From Pseudomonas hygromyciniae (GTDB taxonomy: Bacteria; Pseudomonadota; Gammaproteobacteria; Pseudomonadales; Pseudomonadaceae): a stretch of 64,000 bases of DNA. Below the pieces are notes generated by a model. It worked only from the letters and a program-made list of their open reading frames with translations. It was not told the DNA's origin and made no database searches. Location: assembly GCF_016925675.1 (NCBI RefSeq), contig NZ_CP070506.1, positions 5,516,501 to 5,580,500 on the forward strand. The letters run 5' to 3'. A program made the position numbers and the translations under genes. This document shows, in pieces, positions 1 through 8,776 of the stretch. The first letter of the stretch is position 1, and each line of letters starts with the position of its first letter.

Positions 1-1319
1 ACAAGAACCTGGGTGACCCGGACTACGAGTTCTACGACCGTACCTACTACGCATTGGGCTACGCCTTTGAGCATCGTTTCAACGATACCTGGCAATTCAA
101 GCAAAACCTGCGTTACACCAAATCGGAGCTGTCCTTCCAGCAACTGACCGTGGGCGCTTACTTCCACGCCCCGGTGGACGCTGAGGGCAATATCAGCCGC
201 ACCTCGACCAATGTGGACGAGGACATCGCTCAGTTTGCAGTGGACAACAACTTCCAGGCTGACTTCGCCACCGGCAATATCAATCACACTGTGCTGATCG
301 GCCTGGATCATCAGCGCACCAATAGCTCCTATCTATCGATTTTTGGTGACGGTGGTTCCGTTAACATCTACAACCCGGTCTACGGGCAGCCAATCGTGCG
401 CCCAGCGCGCAAGGATGCGTTCTACGACTACGACCAGAAAACCGTACAGACCGGCCTCTATGTGCAAGACCAGATGGCCCTGGACAAATGGCGCCTGACC
501 CTGGGTGGACGTGAAGACTGGGTGCATCAAGGCACCACGTACCTCAACAAGAGTGACGCGACCAATACCGACCGCAGCAAAAACTTCAGTGGCAACGCTG
601 CACTGAGTTATGTGTTCGACTCGGGCTTTGTACCGTACCTGTCCTATGCCGAGTCATTCCAGCCAGCGAGCAACGCCAGCGTTGACCCGGTCAAGTCGTA
701 CAAACCCACCGAAGGCAAGCAATGGGAATTGGGGGTCAAGTACCAGCCCCCTGGTAGCAACACACTGCTCAGCGCAGCGGTTTACGACCTGACCCAGAAA
801 AACGTGCTGGTCACTCGATTCGGCTCGGGGGGCGAGTCGATCACCGACCAGGCCGGCGAAGTGAAGGTCAAGGGCCTGGAGCTGGAAGCCATCTCTGATG
901 TGACCGAGAACCTCAAGGTCATCGCCGCCTACACCCTGGCCAAATCCGAGGTGCAGACCGGTATCTACAAAGGTAACCGCCTGCAACTGATGCCAAACCA
1001 GCAAGCATCCCTGTGGACCGACTACACCTGGCACGACGGTGTTCTCGACGGTTTCGGCATTGGCGCTGGCGCCCGCTACACCGGAAACACCTATGGCGAC
1101 CAAGGCAACACCTGGCTGGGCAAGGCCGATGCCTACACGGTGTTCGATGCCGCCGTGCATTACGACCTTGGCCGCCTCGACAATAGCCTCAAAGGTGCCT
1201 CGGTAAAACTGAACGCCACCAACCTGTTCGATAAGCAGTACATCTCCACCTGTGATGCCTCCTACTGCTACTACGGCGACCAACGCAGCGTCGTCGCCAG
1301 CGCCACCTATCAGTGGTAA
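1..1319 (+). CDS. TonB-dependent siderophore receptor, C-terminal part (5' end outside window)
   Basis: This is the outer-membrane barrel part of a TonB-dependent ferric-siderophore receptor. The reading frame is open from base 3 to the TAA at 1317-1319 and has no start or plug domain in view, so the gene begins upstream of the window. The roughly 440 residues alternate beta-strand-like stretches, with receptor-family phrases such as AALSYVFDSGFVPYLSYAES, WELGVKYQP and NATNLFDKQY, and the protein ends ASATYQW, a typical aromatic-terminated last strand. A CDASYCYYGD segment near the end resembles ferrichrome/ferrioxamine-type receptors. The adjacent PepSY protein supports hydroxamate siderophore uptake, as in Fox-type loci. 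The exact ligand cannot be read from this fragment. Confidence 0.9.
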   Translation, partial: KNLGDPDYEFYDRTYYALGYAFEHRFNDTWQFKQNLRYTKSELSFQQLTVGAYFHAPVDAEGNISRTSTNVDEDIAQFAVDNNFQADFATGNINHTVLIGLDHQRTNSSYLSIFGDGGSVNIYNPVYGQPIVRPARKDAFYDYDQKTVQTGLYVQDQMALDKWRLTLGGREDWVHQGTTYLNKSDATNTDRSKNFSGNAALSYVFDSGFVPYLSYAESFQPASNASVDPVKSYKPTEGKQWELGVKYQPPGSNTLLSAAVYDLTQKNVLVTRFGSGGESITDQAGEVKVKGLELEAISDVTENLKVIAAYTLAKSEVQTGIYKGNRLQLMPNQQASLWTDYTWHDGVLDGFGIGAGARYTGNTYGDQGNTWLGKADAYTVFDAAVHYDLGRLDNSLKGASVKLNATNLFDKQYISTCDASYCYYGDQRSVVASATYQW

Positions 1320-1347
1320 CGCACTGAGCTAACTGCTCCATAGCCAG

Positions 1348-1366
1348 GCCGCCTCCCATGGGCGGC
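1348..1366 (+). terminator. Weak stem-loop after the receptor gene
   Basis: A 6 bp stem (GCCGCC/GGCGGC) with a 7 nt loop lies 29 bases after the receptor stop and is followed by TTTGG. It could slow or partly end transcription before the PepSY gene. The short T tract makes it a weak candidate. Confidence 0.3.
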
Positions 1367-1390
1367 TTTGGCTTGTCTGAAGGCGATGAA

Positions 1391-2494
1391 ATGAAAAGCA
1401 CAACCATCCGCCGCTGGTCCTTCATCCACACCTGGACCAGCCTGATCTGCACCGTATTCCTGCTGATGTTGGCGCTGACCGGTCTGCCGTTGATCTTTCA
1501 CCATGAGATCGATCACCTGCTGGGCAATGAGCCCGAGCTCAAGCAGATGCCGGCCGATACCCCGCAGCTCAACCTTGAGCAACTGGTGGCCAAGGCCCAG
1601 GCCCATCGCCCTGGCGAAGCCATGCAGTACCTGGCCTGGGACGAAGACGACAAGAACGGCGTGATTGCAATCATGGCGGCCACCGCCGGCACCGAGCCCA
1701 ATTCGTCCCACACCTTTATGCTCGACGCGCGCACCGGCGAAAGCGTGGAGATGCCGTCGGCCAATGGCGGCTTGACGATGTTCCTGCTGCGCCTGCATGT
1801 GGATATGTTCGCCGGGCTGCCGGGCAAGTTGCTGCTGGCGTTCATGGGTGTGCTGTTTGTGCTGGCGATCATTTCCGGCACGGTGTTGTACCTGCCGTTC
1901 ATGCGGCGCTTGAGGTTCGCCACCGTGCGCCAGGACAAGTCCACGCGCCTGCGCTGGCTGGACCTGCACAACCTGATCGGCGTCGTCACCCTGACCTGGG
2001 CGTTGGTGGTGGGCGTCACCGGGGTGATCAGCGCCAGTGCCGACTTGATCATCGCCGCCTGGCGCAATGACAGCCTCACCGCGATGATCGAACCCTACAA
2101 GAACGCACCGCCGCTGACCTTGCGGGCGCCGGCCACTGACCTGCTGAAAATCGCCGAACAGGTCGCGCCGGGCATGACCCCGGACTTTATTGCGTTCCCC
2201 GGTACGCGGTTTTCCAGCGAGCACCATTACGCGGTGTTCATGAAAGGCAGCACACACCTGACCTCGCACCTGCTGACGCCAGTGTTGATCGACGCCAGCG
2301 ACCTGAGCGTCACCGCCGTCGCCGGGCGGCCGTGGTACATGGACGCCATGGGCATGTCCCAGCCCCTGCACTTTGGCGACTATGGCGGCATGCCGATGAA
2401 AATCCTCTGGGCGGTCCTGGATGTGCTGACCATCATCGTGCTGGGCAGCGGTGTGTATCTGTGGCTGGTGCGGCGCAAGGCGGCCAAGCCATGA
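1391..2494 (+). CDS. PepSY-domain inner-membrane protein (FoxB-like, putative ferrisiderophore reductase)
   Basis: This is a 367-residue inner-membrane protein of the PepSY-associated TM family. It starts with a cytoplasmic MKSTTIRRWSFIHTW segment followed by a membrane helix (LICTVFLLMLALTGLPLIF). A periplasmic region follows, then helices near LLLAFMGVLFVLAIISGTVLY, VVTLTWALVVGVTGVISAS and a C-terminal ILWAVLDVLTIIVLGSGVYL. The start chosen is the ATG at 1391, preceded by GAAGG at a good distance; an upstream in-frame ATG at 1358 sits inside the stem-loop and has no ribosome site. In Fox-type loci such proteins help release iron from siderophores in the periplasm or at the inner membrane. 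That role here is inferred from the family and the neighbouring receptor. Confidence 0.85.
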   Translation: MKSTTIRRWSFIHTWTSLICTVFLLMLALTGLPLIFHHEIDHLLGNEPELKQMPADTPQLNLEQLVAKAQAHRPGEAMQYLAWDEDDKNGVIAIMAATAGTEPNSSHTFMLDARTGESVEMPSANGGLTMFLLRLHVDMFAGLPGKLLLAFMGVLFVLAIISGTVLYLPFMRRLRFATVRQDKSTRLRWLDLHNLIGVVTLTWALVVGVTGVISASADLIIAAWRNDSLTAMIEPYKNAPPLTLRAPATDLLKIAEQVAPGMTPDFIAFPGTRFSSEHHYAVFMKGSTHLTSHLLTPVLIDASDLSVTAVAGRPWYMDAMGMSQPLHFGDYGGMPMKILWAVLDVLTIIVLGSGVYLWLVRRKAAKP

Positions 2495-2670
2495 GGCCGC
2501 GGCAATCGAATTTCTGGAAGGTGTTCGGAGTGCCGCTGGGCATCGGGCTGCTCAGTGCTGCCGGGTTGTTTGCGGCGTTGCTGGGGGATGGGGCTTGGGA
2601 CTCCCTCAGTTGGCTTGGTCTGGGGATACCCGCAGCAATCGGTCTGTGGGGATTGGTACGGCGGCCGTGA
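2491..2670 (+). CDS. Small membrane protein coupled to the PepSY gene
   Basis: This 59-residue protein begins at an ATG that overlaps the stop of the PepSY gene (ATGA), so the two are probably translationally coupled. It has two hydrophobic helices (VPLGIGLLSAAGLFAALLG and LGLGIPAAIGLWGLV) with positively charged ends. Small two-helix proteins of this kind commonly follow PepSY reductase genes in Pseudomonas iron loci. No function can be assigned beyond a likely accessory role at the inner membrane. Confidence 0.7.
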   Translation: MRPRQSNFWKVFGVPLGIGLLSAAGLFAALLGDGAWDSLSWLGLGIPAAIGLWGLVRRP

Positions 2671-2672
2671 GG

Positions 2673-2750
2673 ACGCTATCGCAGGCAAGCCAGCCCCCAC
2701 AATTTGATGTGTGAACTCCGTCAAATGCGGGAGCTGGCTTGCCTGCGATG
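2673..2750. repeat. REP pair (GCTGGCTTGCCTGCGAT type)
   Basis: Two inverted REP sequences (about 2677-2700 and 2727-2750) face each other across a short AT-rich loop. The core is GAGCTGGCTTGCCTGCGAT; the left copy carries one change (CAGCCCCCAC). Confidence 0.85.
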
Positions 2751-2834
2751 AGGCTCGCAAAAACAACCAAGATCCCCCTCGCCAGTCACCTCGCAACTGT
2801 CTAGTCTATGGCCGACCTTTTCCGAGGATTGCCC

Positions 2835-3464
2835 ATGTCCGCGCCAAGCATGACGTTGTTCCAGCACCCCGCTTCGCCGTTTGTCCGCAAAGTCCTGGTC
2901 CTGCTCCATGAAACCGGCCAGCAAGATCGGGTCGCCCTGGAGACCGTGTTGGTCACGCCGGTCAACCCGATCCTTGCGCTGAACGAAGGCAACCCCGTGG
3001 GCAAGATCCCGGCCCTGCGCCTGGCCGATGGCAATGTGTTGCACGACAGCCGGGTGATCCTCGACTACTTCGACCACCAGCACGTCGGCAACCCACTGAT
3101 CCCCCGCGACGGCTCGGCTCGCTGGCGCCGCCTGACCCTGGCCTCGATGGCCGACGGGATCATGGACGCGGCCGTGCTGGTGCGCTATGAAACCGCCCTG
3201 CGCCCGGCCGACAAGCAGTGGGAAAGCTGGCTGCAAGAACAGCGCAACAAGATCCGCCGTACCCTGGCCGAGCTAGAGCGGGACGCTATCGCCGAGTTGG
3301 CCAGCCATTTCGACATCGCCGCCATCAGCGTCGCCTGCGCCTTGGGCTATGTGGATTTTCGCCATCCGGACCTGCAATGGCGTTCGAGCAATCCCAAACT
3401 GGCGACCTGGTACGCCGAGGTCAGTCAGCGGCCTTCAATGCTGGCGACCCAGCCGCCTGCCTGA
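2835..3464 (+). CDS. Glutathione S-transferase family protein
   Basis: This is a 209-residue cytosolic GST-fold protein. The N-terminal thioredoxin-like half reads MTLFQHPASPFVRKVLVLLHE, then PVGKIPALRLADG, which carries the conserved cis-proline (KIPAL), then an HDSRVILDYFD segment that contacts glutathione. The C-terminal half is helical. The ATG at 2835 is preceded by GAGGA at six bases and gives a normal GST length; an upstream ATG at 2808 would add nine unlikely residues. It stands alone between the PepSY genes and the convergent creD. The substrate is unknown. Confidence 0.88.
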   Translation: MSAPSMTLFQHPASPFVRKVLVLLHETGQQDRVALETVLVTPVNPILALNEGNPVGKIPALRLADGNVLHDSRVILDYFDHQHVGNPLIPRDGSARWRRLTLASMADGIMDAAVLVRYETALRPADKQWESWLQEQRNKIRRTLAELERDAIAELASHFDIAAISVACALGYVDFRHPDLQWRSSNPKLATWYAEVSQRPSMLATQPPA

Positions 3465-3616
3465 TGGTTACTGTGGTGAGCGGGGCTTGTTGTGGCGAGC
3501 CCTCCAACCACAACAGACCCACTTGCCACGAAGGCGTCGCGCAACTCGGGAAACAGCGCGTTGATTTTCCCCACCAGTTGCGCCCTCTCCCGCTGGTCTT
3601 CCCTTAATCCGATCAT
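3425..3616 (-). CDS. Possible small ORF translationally coupled to creD
   Basis: An open frame of 63 codons starts at an ATG that overlaps the creD stop (ATGA). Its first half (MIGLREDQRERAQLVGKINA and on through LFPELRDAFVASG) looks like an amphipathic helix. The second half runs through REP-like sequence and antisense to the end of the GST gene, which argues against conservation. It is listed because of the coupling arrangement only; no function is known. Confidence 0.25.
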   Translation of the reverse strand: MIGLREDQRERAQLVGKINALFPELRDAFVASGSVVVGGLATTSPAHHSNHQAGGWVASIEGR

Positions 3617-4986
3617 TGCACCGCCTCCAGGTCAAACTCCAACGGCTCATTCGCCTTGCGCTTGCCCACGCCATACCAGTCCAGTTTGCGTGTCAGCACC
3701 ATCACCGTGCCCAGCAGCCCGAACAGCAACAGCGAGCCCATCAACAACGCGTAGTCCTCGGCACTCAACAACCCGTACAGCAAGCCATACAGCGCCGCCA
3801 ATCCCGCCGAGAATCCCAGGCCGTGGGCCACGCTGCGCAGCACGTGGCACACATAAAAACCGATCAGCAACACACAGGCACTGGCCGAGATCAGGTACGC
3901 CAGGGCAAAGCCGATATGCTCGGACAGCGACAACAGCAGCAGGTAGAAGAACGCCAGGGCCACCCCCACCAACGCGTACTGGATCGGGTGCACCGCCAGG
4001 CTCTTGAGCACTTCGAACAGGAAGAAGCCGGCGAACGTCAGGGCGATAAACAGCAACGCATATTTGATCGCGCGGTCGCTCTTGAGGTACTGGTCCACCG
4101 GGTCGATGAAGTTCACGCCAAAGCCGCGCTGATTGAAGTTCTCACAGCGACTGCCGACCACGCAGCCGTATAGCGCCTCCTCAAGGTTGGTGGAGAAAAA
4201 TGAGGTCTGCCAGTTGGCGCTGAACCCTTGGTCGTTGATCTCGCGCTGCGCCGGCAGGAAGTTGCCGACAAAGCTGGGATGGGGCCAGTTGGAGGCCAGC
4301 TTGACCACACTGGTCTTGCCCACCGGCAGCACTTGCAATTGCTCGGTGCCTTGCAGGCGCAGATCGAAGGCGAAGTCCAGGGGCGCTGGGTTCTTGCTGT
4401 CCTGGGCGGGCAGCGGAACATGCACCCCGGCGCCAAGAAAACTCACTTGAGTGCCCGGGGCAAACTCCAGGCGTTGGCTGCCCAGCTCCAGTTTCAGGGC
4501 GTTTTCGATCCCGCGGATATCACTGATACCAACGGCCAGGAATGCCTGTTCAAACGTGTAATCGGCAAAGTCTTCCTTGATCCCCATCTGCGCCGGCAAC
4601 ACAAAGCGGCCACTGATACGGTTGTCGGCATGGAACAGCCGCGCCTGGTAAATCCCCCGGGCCCGCAGTTCGGTTTGCACCTTGCCGTCGAGCTCGAAAT
4701 GCTCCGGCAGGAAGTACAGGCGGCCTTGCTCTTCGCTGAGCACTTCATAGCGTTTGTTGAGCTTTTCATTGAGCTTCCACTCACGCACGGTCTTGCGATA
4801 CGGCACCACCATCAACGGCCCGCTCACCTGCTGGCTGTAGCTGGAGCTGCGGGCAATGTCCATCAATACGCCGTCGCGTAGCGCCTGGCGTTCGTTGATG
4901 ATGCCGTTGATCATCAGCAACGGAATCAGCAATAGCAGGATCAGCAGCGCGATGGCGCCCAGTTTGAATAGCAGGCTGCGGTTCAT
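3613..4986 (-). CDS. creD: Inner-membrane protein CreD
   Basis: This 457-residue protein matches the CreD family. It has an N-terminal membrane anchor (LGAIALLILLLLIPLLMINGI), a long periplasmic domain (about residues 45-300) and a cluster of five to six C-terminal helices, starting around YALLFIALTFAGFFLFEVL and ending near ALLMGSLLLFGLLGTVMVL. CreD is the main output gene of the CreBC two-component system and is linked in pseudomonads and aeromonads to envelope stress and beta-lactam response. It lies 51 bases after creC on the same strand. I did not find a full cre-tag (two TTCAC spaced by six) in front of it. Confidence 0.93.
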   Translation of the reverse strand: MNRSLLFKLGAIALLILLLLIPLLMINGIINERQALRDGVLMDIARSSSYSQQVSGPLMVVPYRKTVREWKLNEKLNKRYEVLSEEQGRLYFLPEHFELDGKVQTELRARGIYQARLFHADNRISGRFVLPAQMGIKEDFADYTFEQAFLAVGISDIRGIENALKLELGSQRLEFAPGTQVSFLGAGVHVPLPAQDSKNPAPLDFAFDLRLQGTEQLQVLPVGKTSVVKLASNWPHPSFVGNFLPAQREINDQGFSANWQTSFFSTNLEEALYGCVVGSRCENFNQRGFGVNFIDPVDQYLKSDRAIKYALLFIALTFAGFFLFEVLKSLAVHPIQYALVGVALAFFYLLLLSLSEHIGFALAYLISASACVLLIGFYVCHVLRSVAHGLGFSAGLAALYGLLYGLLSAEDYALLMGSLLLFGLLGTVMVLTRKLDWYGVGKRKANEPLEFDLEAVQ

Positions 4987-5037
4987 GGGTATCTCCCTGT
5001 TTTGATGGGGAGAGTCTGGCGCCGGACTGTGGGAGGT

Positions 5038-6477
5038 TTATGAGGGCAATGTGGAGACTGTGTGGAGATGCAGCACCACTTGCACCCCGCCCGGCACATT
5101 GCCGATCTGCAATGAGCCGCCGTGCAGCTTCATCACTTCCTCGACAAAGTTCAGGCCCAGGCCGGTGCTTTTACGCCCGCTGACCGGGCGCGGCAGGGAG
5201 TAGAAACGCTCGCTCAGGCGTGGCAGGGCGTATTCGGGGATCGGCTCGGCCTGGTTGAACAGGCACACATCGACATCGTGATGCCGCACCTGGGCGCTAA
5301 AGCGCAGAGTGCCGCCGGGCGGGGTAAAGTCCAGGGCGTTTTCCAGCAGGTTGCCCAAGGCCTGGCGCAGCAGGAACGGTTCGCCATACAGCTTTACATC
5401 AGCCCCGATCAGACGCTCGACCTGCAACCCGGCCTGTTCGATCCGCGCGCATTGCGCCTTGAGGACTTCATCCACCAACGCGGCCAACGGCACGGTGGTT
5501 TGCTGCTCCAACCCTTGGCGCTGTTCGACCTGGGCCAGGTTCAGCAGGCGCTCGATCAACTGCTGCAAACGCGCGCTTTCGCTGGCGATATTGCCAACAA
5601 AGCGCTGCTGCTGGGCCGCAGTCATTTCACCCTGCAACAACTCCGCCGCACCGCGGATCGCGGCCAGTGGGCTTTTCAGTTCGTGGGTCAAGGTGTGCAC
5701 ATAACGCTCGACATAGGCCTTGCCTTCCAGTTGCGTGCGCATGTGCTCCACCGCCGTGGACAGCTGCTCCAACTCACCGCCGCGATAGTGCGGCAACTCG
5801 GCGCGCCGCCCTTCGCTGACAGCCTGGGCATAGGTGGTCAGGCGCCGCAGCGCAGCACTCAGCCACCACGACAACAGCGCCCCCAGCAACAGGCCTAGCG
5901 CCACCAGGCCGGCGCCGTACCACAGCAGGCGGCGCTCGGTACGGTCGACATAGGGTTGCAGCGAGCTGTTGGGCTTGGCCACCGTGACCGCGCCGATGAT
6001 CTGCCCGTTATCACGGATCGGCGCACCGACGTGCATCACCGACGAGGCCGGATCATCGGCATCGCTGCGGGTGGAGCGGGCGCCATATTCGCCGCGCAGG
6101 GTCAGGTACACGTCGTTCCATTTCGAGTAGTCCTGGCCCACTGCCACTCCTGCCGAGTCCAGCAGCACAACGCCCTTGGCGTCGGTGACATAGATACGGT
6201 GGTTGACTTGATTCTTCGCCAGCCCCCAGATCGTCGCGCCCGGCTGGCGCTCGCCGTAGGCCTTGAGCACGGTCGGCCAGTGGCTTTGGCCCAGGGTGCC
6301 GTGCTTCACGTCCTCACGCAGGATTTCCGCCAGCAGGTTGGCGGTGTCCACCAGGGTTTCCTCGGTGGACTGGCGCACGCCGGGGCGGATTTCCTTCATC
6401 ACCGTGTTGAGCACAAAGTAGCCGATCAGGCCGATAAACAGCGCATACACCAGGAAAATCCGCAGCCCCATGCGCAT
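5038..6477 (-). CDS. creC: Two-component sensor histidine kinase CreC
   Basis: This 479-residue membrane kinase has a first TM helix at about 7-25, a periplasmic sensor domain, and a second TM helix near 186-207, followed by HAMP and HisKA regions. The phospho-acceptor is His265 in YVHTLTHELKSP. N, G1 and G2 boxes of the ATPase domain follow (GNLLENALDFTP, GRKSTGLGLNFVEEV). The length and layout match CreC. Its ATG overlaps the creB stop by one base (TGATG), which indicates coupled translation. It would phosphorylate CreB and so control creD. Confidence 0.94.
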   Translation of the reverse strand: MRMGLRIFLVYALFIGLIGYFVLNTVMKEIRPGVRQSTEETLVDTANLLAEILREDVKHGTLGQSHWPTVLKAYGERQPGATIWGLAKNQVNHRIYVTDAKGVVLLDSAGVAVGQDYSKWNDVYLTLRGEYGARSTRSDADDPASSVMHVGAPIRDNGQIIGAVTVAKPNSSLQPYVDRTERRLLWYGAGLVALGLLLGALLSWWLSAALRRLTTYAQAVSEGRRAELPHYRGGELEQLSTAVEHMRTQLEGKAYVERYVHTLTHELKSPLAAIRGAAELLQGEMTAAQQQRFVGNIASESARLQQLIERLLNLAQVEQRQGLEQQTTVPLAALVDEVLKAQCARIEQAGLQVERLIGADVKLYGEPFLLRQALGNLLENALDFTPPGGTLRFSAQVRHHDVDVCLFNQAEPIPEYALPRLSERFYSLPRPVSGRKSTGLGLNFVEEVMKLHGGSLQIGNVPGGVQVVLHLHTVSTLPS

Positions 6478-7154
6478 CAGGCGTGGCTCGGGCTGTAGCT
6501 GTAGCCCAGGCCCCGATGGGTCTGGATCGGCTCGCCATCGGCGGCTACGCCCCGCAACTTGCTGCGCAGGCTTTTGATATGGCTGTCGATATTGCGCTCG
6601 TAGCCGGCATCGGCGGCCACGCCGACGGCATCGAGCAGTTGCTCGCGGCTGAAGACCCGCTCGGGCTGCTCCAGCAGGCAGTTGAGCAAACGGAACTCAT
6701 GCCGGGTCAGGCCCAGCAACTGCCCGCGATAGTGGATCTGCACCCGCTCGTGGTCCACCTGGAACAGCCCGCTGCTGGTCGGCGCGGCAACCGGCACGAC
6801 ACGCTTGAGGATCGCCTTGACCCGCGCTGCTACTTCCCGTGGGCTGAAGGGCTTGACCACATAATCATCGGCGCCGATTTCCAGGCCCACCACGCGGTCG
6901 ATTTCGCCGTCGCGGGCACTGAGGAACATCACCGGCACTTCGCTGAAACGGCGCAGTTGCTTACAGGTTTCAAAACCGCTGATGTCCGGCAGGCCGATGT
7001 CGAGGATCAGCAGGTCTGCCGGGGTCTGCCGTTGATGCTCCAGCGCGGCCTGGCCGAGGGTCAGCCAGGTGGTGGTGAAGCCTTCGCCTTGCAGGGCAAA
7101 AATCAGCGTATCGGCAATGGCCGCTTCGTCTTCGACAATCAGGATATGGGGCAT
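6477..7154 (-). CDS. creB: Two-component response regulator CreB
   Basis: This is a 225-residue OmpR/PhoB-type regulator. The receiver domain begins MPHILIVEDEAAIADTL, the phosphorylated residue is Asp52 in LLILDIGLPD, and the switch lysine lies in DDYVVKPFSPRE. The C-terminal winged helix (about 125-222) contains LTRHEFRLLNCLLEQPERVF and ends with the usual RGLGYSY. It is first in creB-creC-creD. The upstream region 7155-7212 has only one TTCAC half-site. Confidence 0.94.
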   Translation of the reverse strand: MPHILIVEDEAAIADTLIFALQGEGFTTTWLTLGQAALEHQRQTPADLLILDIGLPDISGFETCKQLRRFSEVPVMFLSARDGEIDRVVGLEIGADDYVVKPFSPREVAARVKAILKRVVPVAAPTSSGLFQVDHERVQIHYRGQLLGLTRHEFRLLNCLLEQPERVFSREQLLDAVGVAADAGYERNIDSHIKSLRSKLRGVAADGEPIQTHRGLGYSYSPSHA

Positions 7155-7212
7155 GGCGTCCGAGCACTGGGAGCTAAAGGTGAACGGTGCCCCATGCCTT
7201 ATGCGGCGTCAA

Positions 7213-7713
7213 TCAGCAGTCGGGTTTGTCGGCGGTATAGCGGCGAGCCGGGTTCACGGCGGCGCCGAATTCACGCAGGGCCTTGGCGCCGATCAACAGC
7301 GGGTAGTTGAAACTGCTGCGGTCGGTGAGGTTGACTTCGACGGTGCGCTTGACGTTGCCCAGGCACATCTCCAGATCCACCACCGGGCGCTTGGCCACGC
7401 TGGTTTCTTCGCCGTCTTCGTCTTCGTCGGAGCGGTTCTTGATCTTGCTGATGCGCGCCACTTTGTGCTCGTAAACCTTGTTGCTCACGTCCTTGCCGCT
7501 GAGGCGGAAACGCACCCAGTCTTCGCCATCGCGGGTGAAGGTCTGGATGTCGCGGGCCGACAGCGAAGCGGTCAGCGCACCGGTGTCCATCTTGGCCTTG
7601 AAGGTCTCGCCGATTTCCGGCAACTGGATGTATTCGTAGCGCCCGTACAGGGTCGGCTCGGCGGCCATGACCGGCAGGGCCACCACGGCTAATAGGGCAA
7701 GGAGAGATTTCAC
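7213..7713 (-). CDS. Retropepsin-like periplasmic protein (DUF/PF05618-type putative aspartic peptidase)
   Basis: This protein has 166 residues when started at the GTG at 7713, which sits behind AAGGA. The N-terminus KSLLALLAVVALPVMAAE is a clear signal peptide, so the protein is exported. The family hallmark is the single aspartic motif DTGA in KMDTGALTASLS, as in retropepsin folds. An acidic run (DEDEDGEE) is followed by VVDLEMCLGN and LLIGAKALREFG. The family has been called ATP-dependent zinc protease, but the motif is that of an aspartic enzyme. It precedes creB on the same strand with a gap of 58 bases, so it may be co-transcribed. Its target is unknown. Confidence 0.82.
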   Translation of the reverse strand: MKSLLALLAVVALPVMAAEPTLYGRYEYIQLPEIGETFKAKMDTGALTASLSARDIQTFTRDGEDWVRFRLSGKDVSNKVYEHKVARISKIKNRSDEDEDGEETSVAKRPVVDLEMCLGNVKRTVEVNLTDRSSFNYPLLIGAKALREFGAAVNPARRYTADKPDC

Positions 7714-7888
7714 GTAGGAGGATTCCTTGAGGTAAGTAGGCAAATACTAGACTGCAATCGCGGCACAAAGTTGGATCGTGCCCCAGCATACGCAACACAA
7801 AGTGAAACATTCGTCAGGCCATTTGCGATTTGGCCTCTAGACTCAAGCTGCTTATCATGGCCCGTCCAACCGCTTGCAAGAGTTCCTT

Positions 7889-8776
7889 ATGCGCCGCCTG
7901 CTCACCGGCTGTTTCGTCACACTGCTGCTGTTACTCAACACGCTGATCCTGATCGGCCCCCTGCTGGTCTTCGCCCTGCTCAAGCTGGTGGCCCCCGGTC
8001 GTTCACGGGACTACGCCTCCGGCGCCGTGATGTGGATCGCCGAGACCTGGGCCGAGATCGACAAGCTGATCTTCGCCCTGTGCATTCCTACCCAGTGGGA
8101 CATTCGCGGCGATACCGGGTTGAGGGTCGATACCTCGTACCTGGTGATCAGCAACCATCAATCCTGGGTGGATATCCCGGCGCTGATCCAGACCCTCAAC
8201 CGGCGCACGCCGTTCTTCAAGTTCTTCCTGAAAAAGGAACTGATCTGGGTACCGTTCCTGGGCCTGGCCTGGTGGGCCCTGGATTACCCGTTCATGAAGC
8301 GCTACAGCAAGGCGTTCCTGGCCAAGCACCCGGAACTGGCGGGCCAGGACCTGAAGATCACCAAACAGGCGTGCGAGCTGTTCAAGCGCCAGCCGGTGAC
8401 GGTGGTCAACTACCTCGAAGGCACGCGCTTCACCGAAGCCAAGCGTGCCCAACAGGGCTCACCTTTCACCCGCCTGCTCAAGCCCAAGGCCGGTGGCGTG
8501 GCGTTTGTACTGGCGGCGATGGGCGAACAGCTGGATGCGATCCTCGACGTGACCGTGGTGTATCCACAGGAGAAGATTCCGGGGTTCTGGGATTTGATCA
8601 GCGGCGCGGTGCCCCGCGTGATTGTCGATATCCGCACCCGCGAGCTGGATCCAGCGTTGTGGCAGGGGGATTACGAGAATGATCCGGCGTTTCGCCAGAC
8701 CGTCCAGAGCTGGGTCAACCAGCTCTGGATGGAGAAGGATGCGCGCATCGCCCAACTACGCGCCGAACGGCCTTAG
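7889..8776 (+). CDS. 1-acyl-glycerol-3-phosphate acyltransferase family (YihG-like)
   Basis: This 295-residue PlsC-type acyltransferase has an N-terminal membrane segment (TGCFVTLLLLLNTLILIGPLL). The catalytic motif appears as SNHQSWVD (the HX4D box) and the substrate-binding motif as EGTRFTEAK. Residues FFLKKELIWVPFLGLAWW also match the YihG branch. It acts at the inner membrane in phospholipid acyl transfer or remodelling. The start is the ATG at 7889; a TTG at 7874 is the only in-frame alternative. Its stop overlaps the convergent DUF2780 gene by four bases. Confidence 0.88.
   Translation: MRRLLTGCFVTLLLLLNTLILIGPLLVFALLKLVAPGRSRDYASGAVMWIAETWAEIDKLIFALCIPTQWDIRGDTGLRVDTSYLVISNHQSWVDIPALIQTLNRRTPFFKFFLKKELIWVPFLGLAWWALDYPFMKRYSKAFLAKHPELAGQDLKITKQACELFKRQPVTVVNYLEGTRFTEAKRAQQGSPFTRLLKPKAGGVAFVLAAMGEQLDAILDVTVVYPQEKIPGFWDLISGAVPRVIVDIRTRELDPALWQGDYENDPAFRQTVQSWVNQLWMEKDARIAQLRAERP

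Noticed and set aside
1358..1390. Upstream ATG as start of the PepSY gene
   Set aside because: It lies in the loop of a hairpin, has no ribosome site, and adds residues not expected before the MKSTTIRRW start.
7155..7212. Possible cre-tag (TTCAC-N6-TTCAC) before creB
   Set aside because: Only one TTCAC is present on the minus strand and the second half-site is missing; none was found before creD either.
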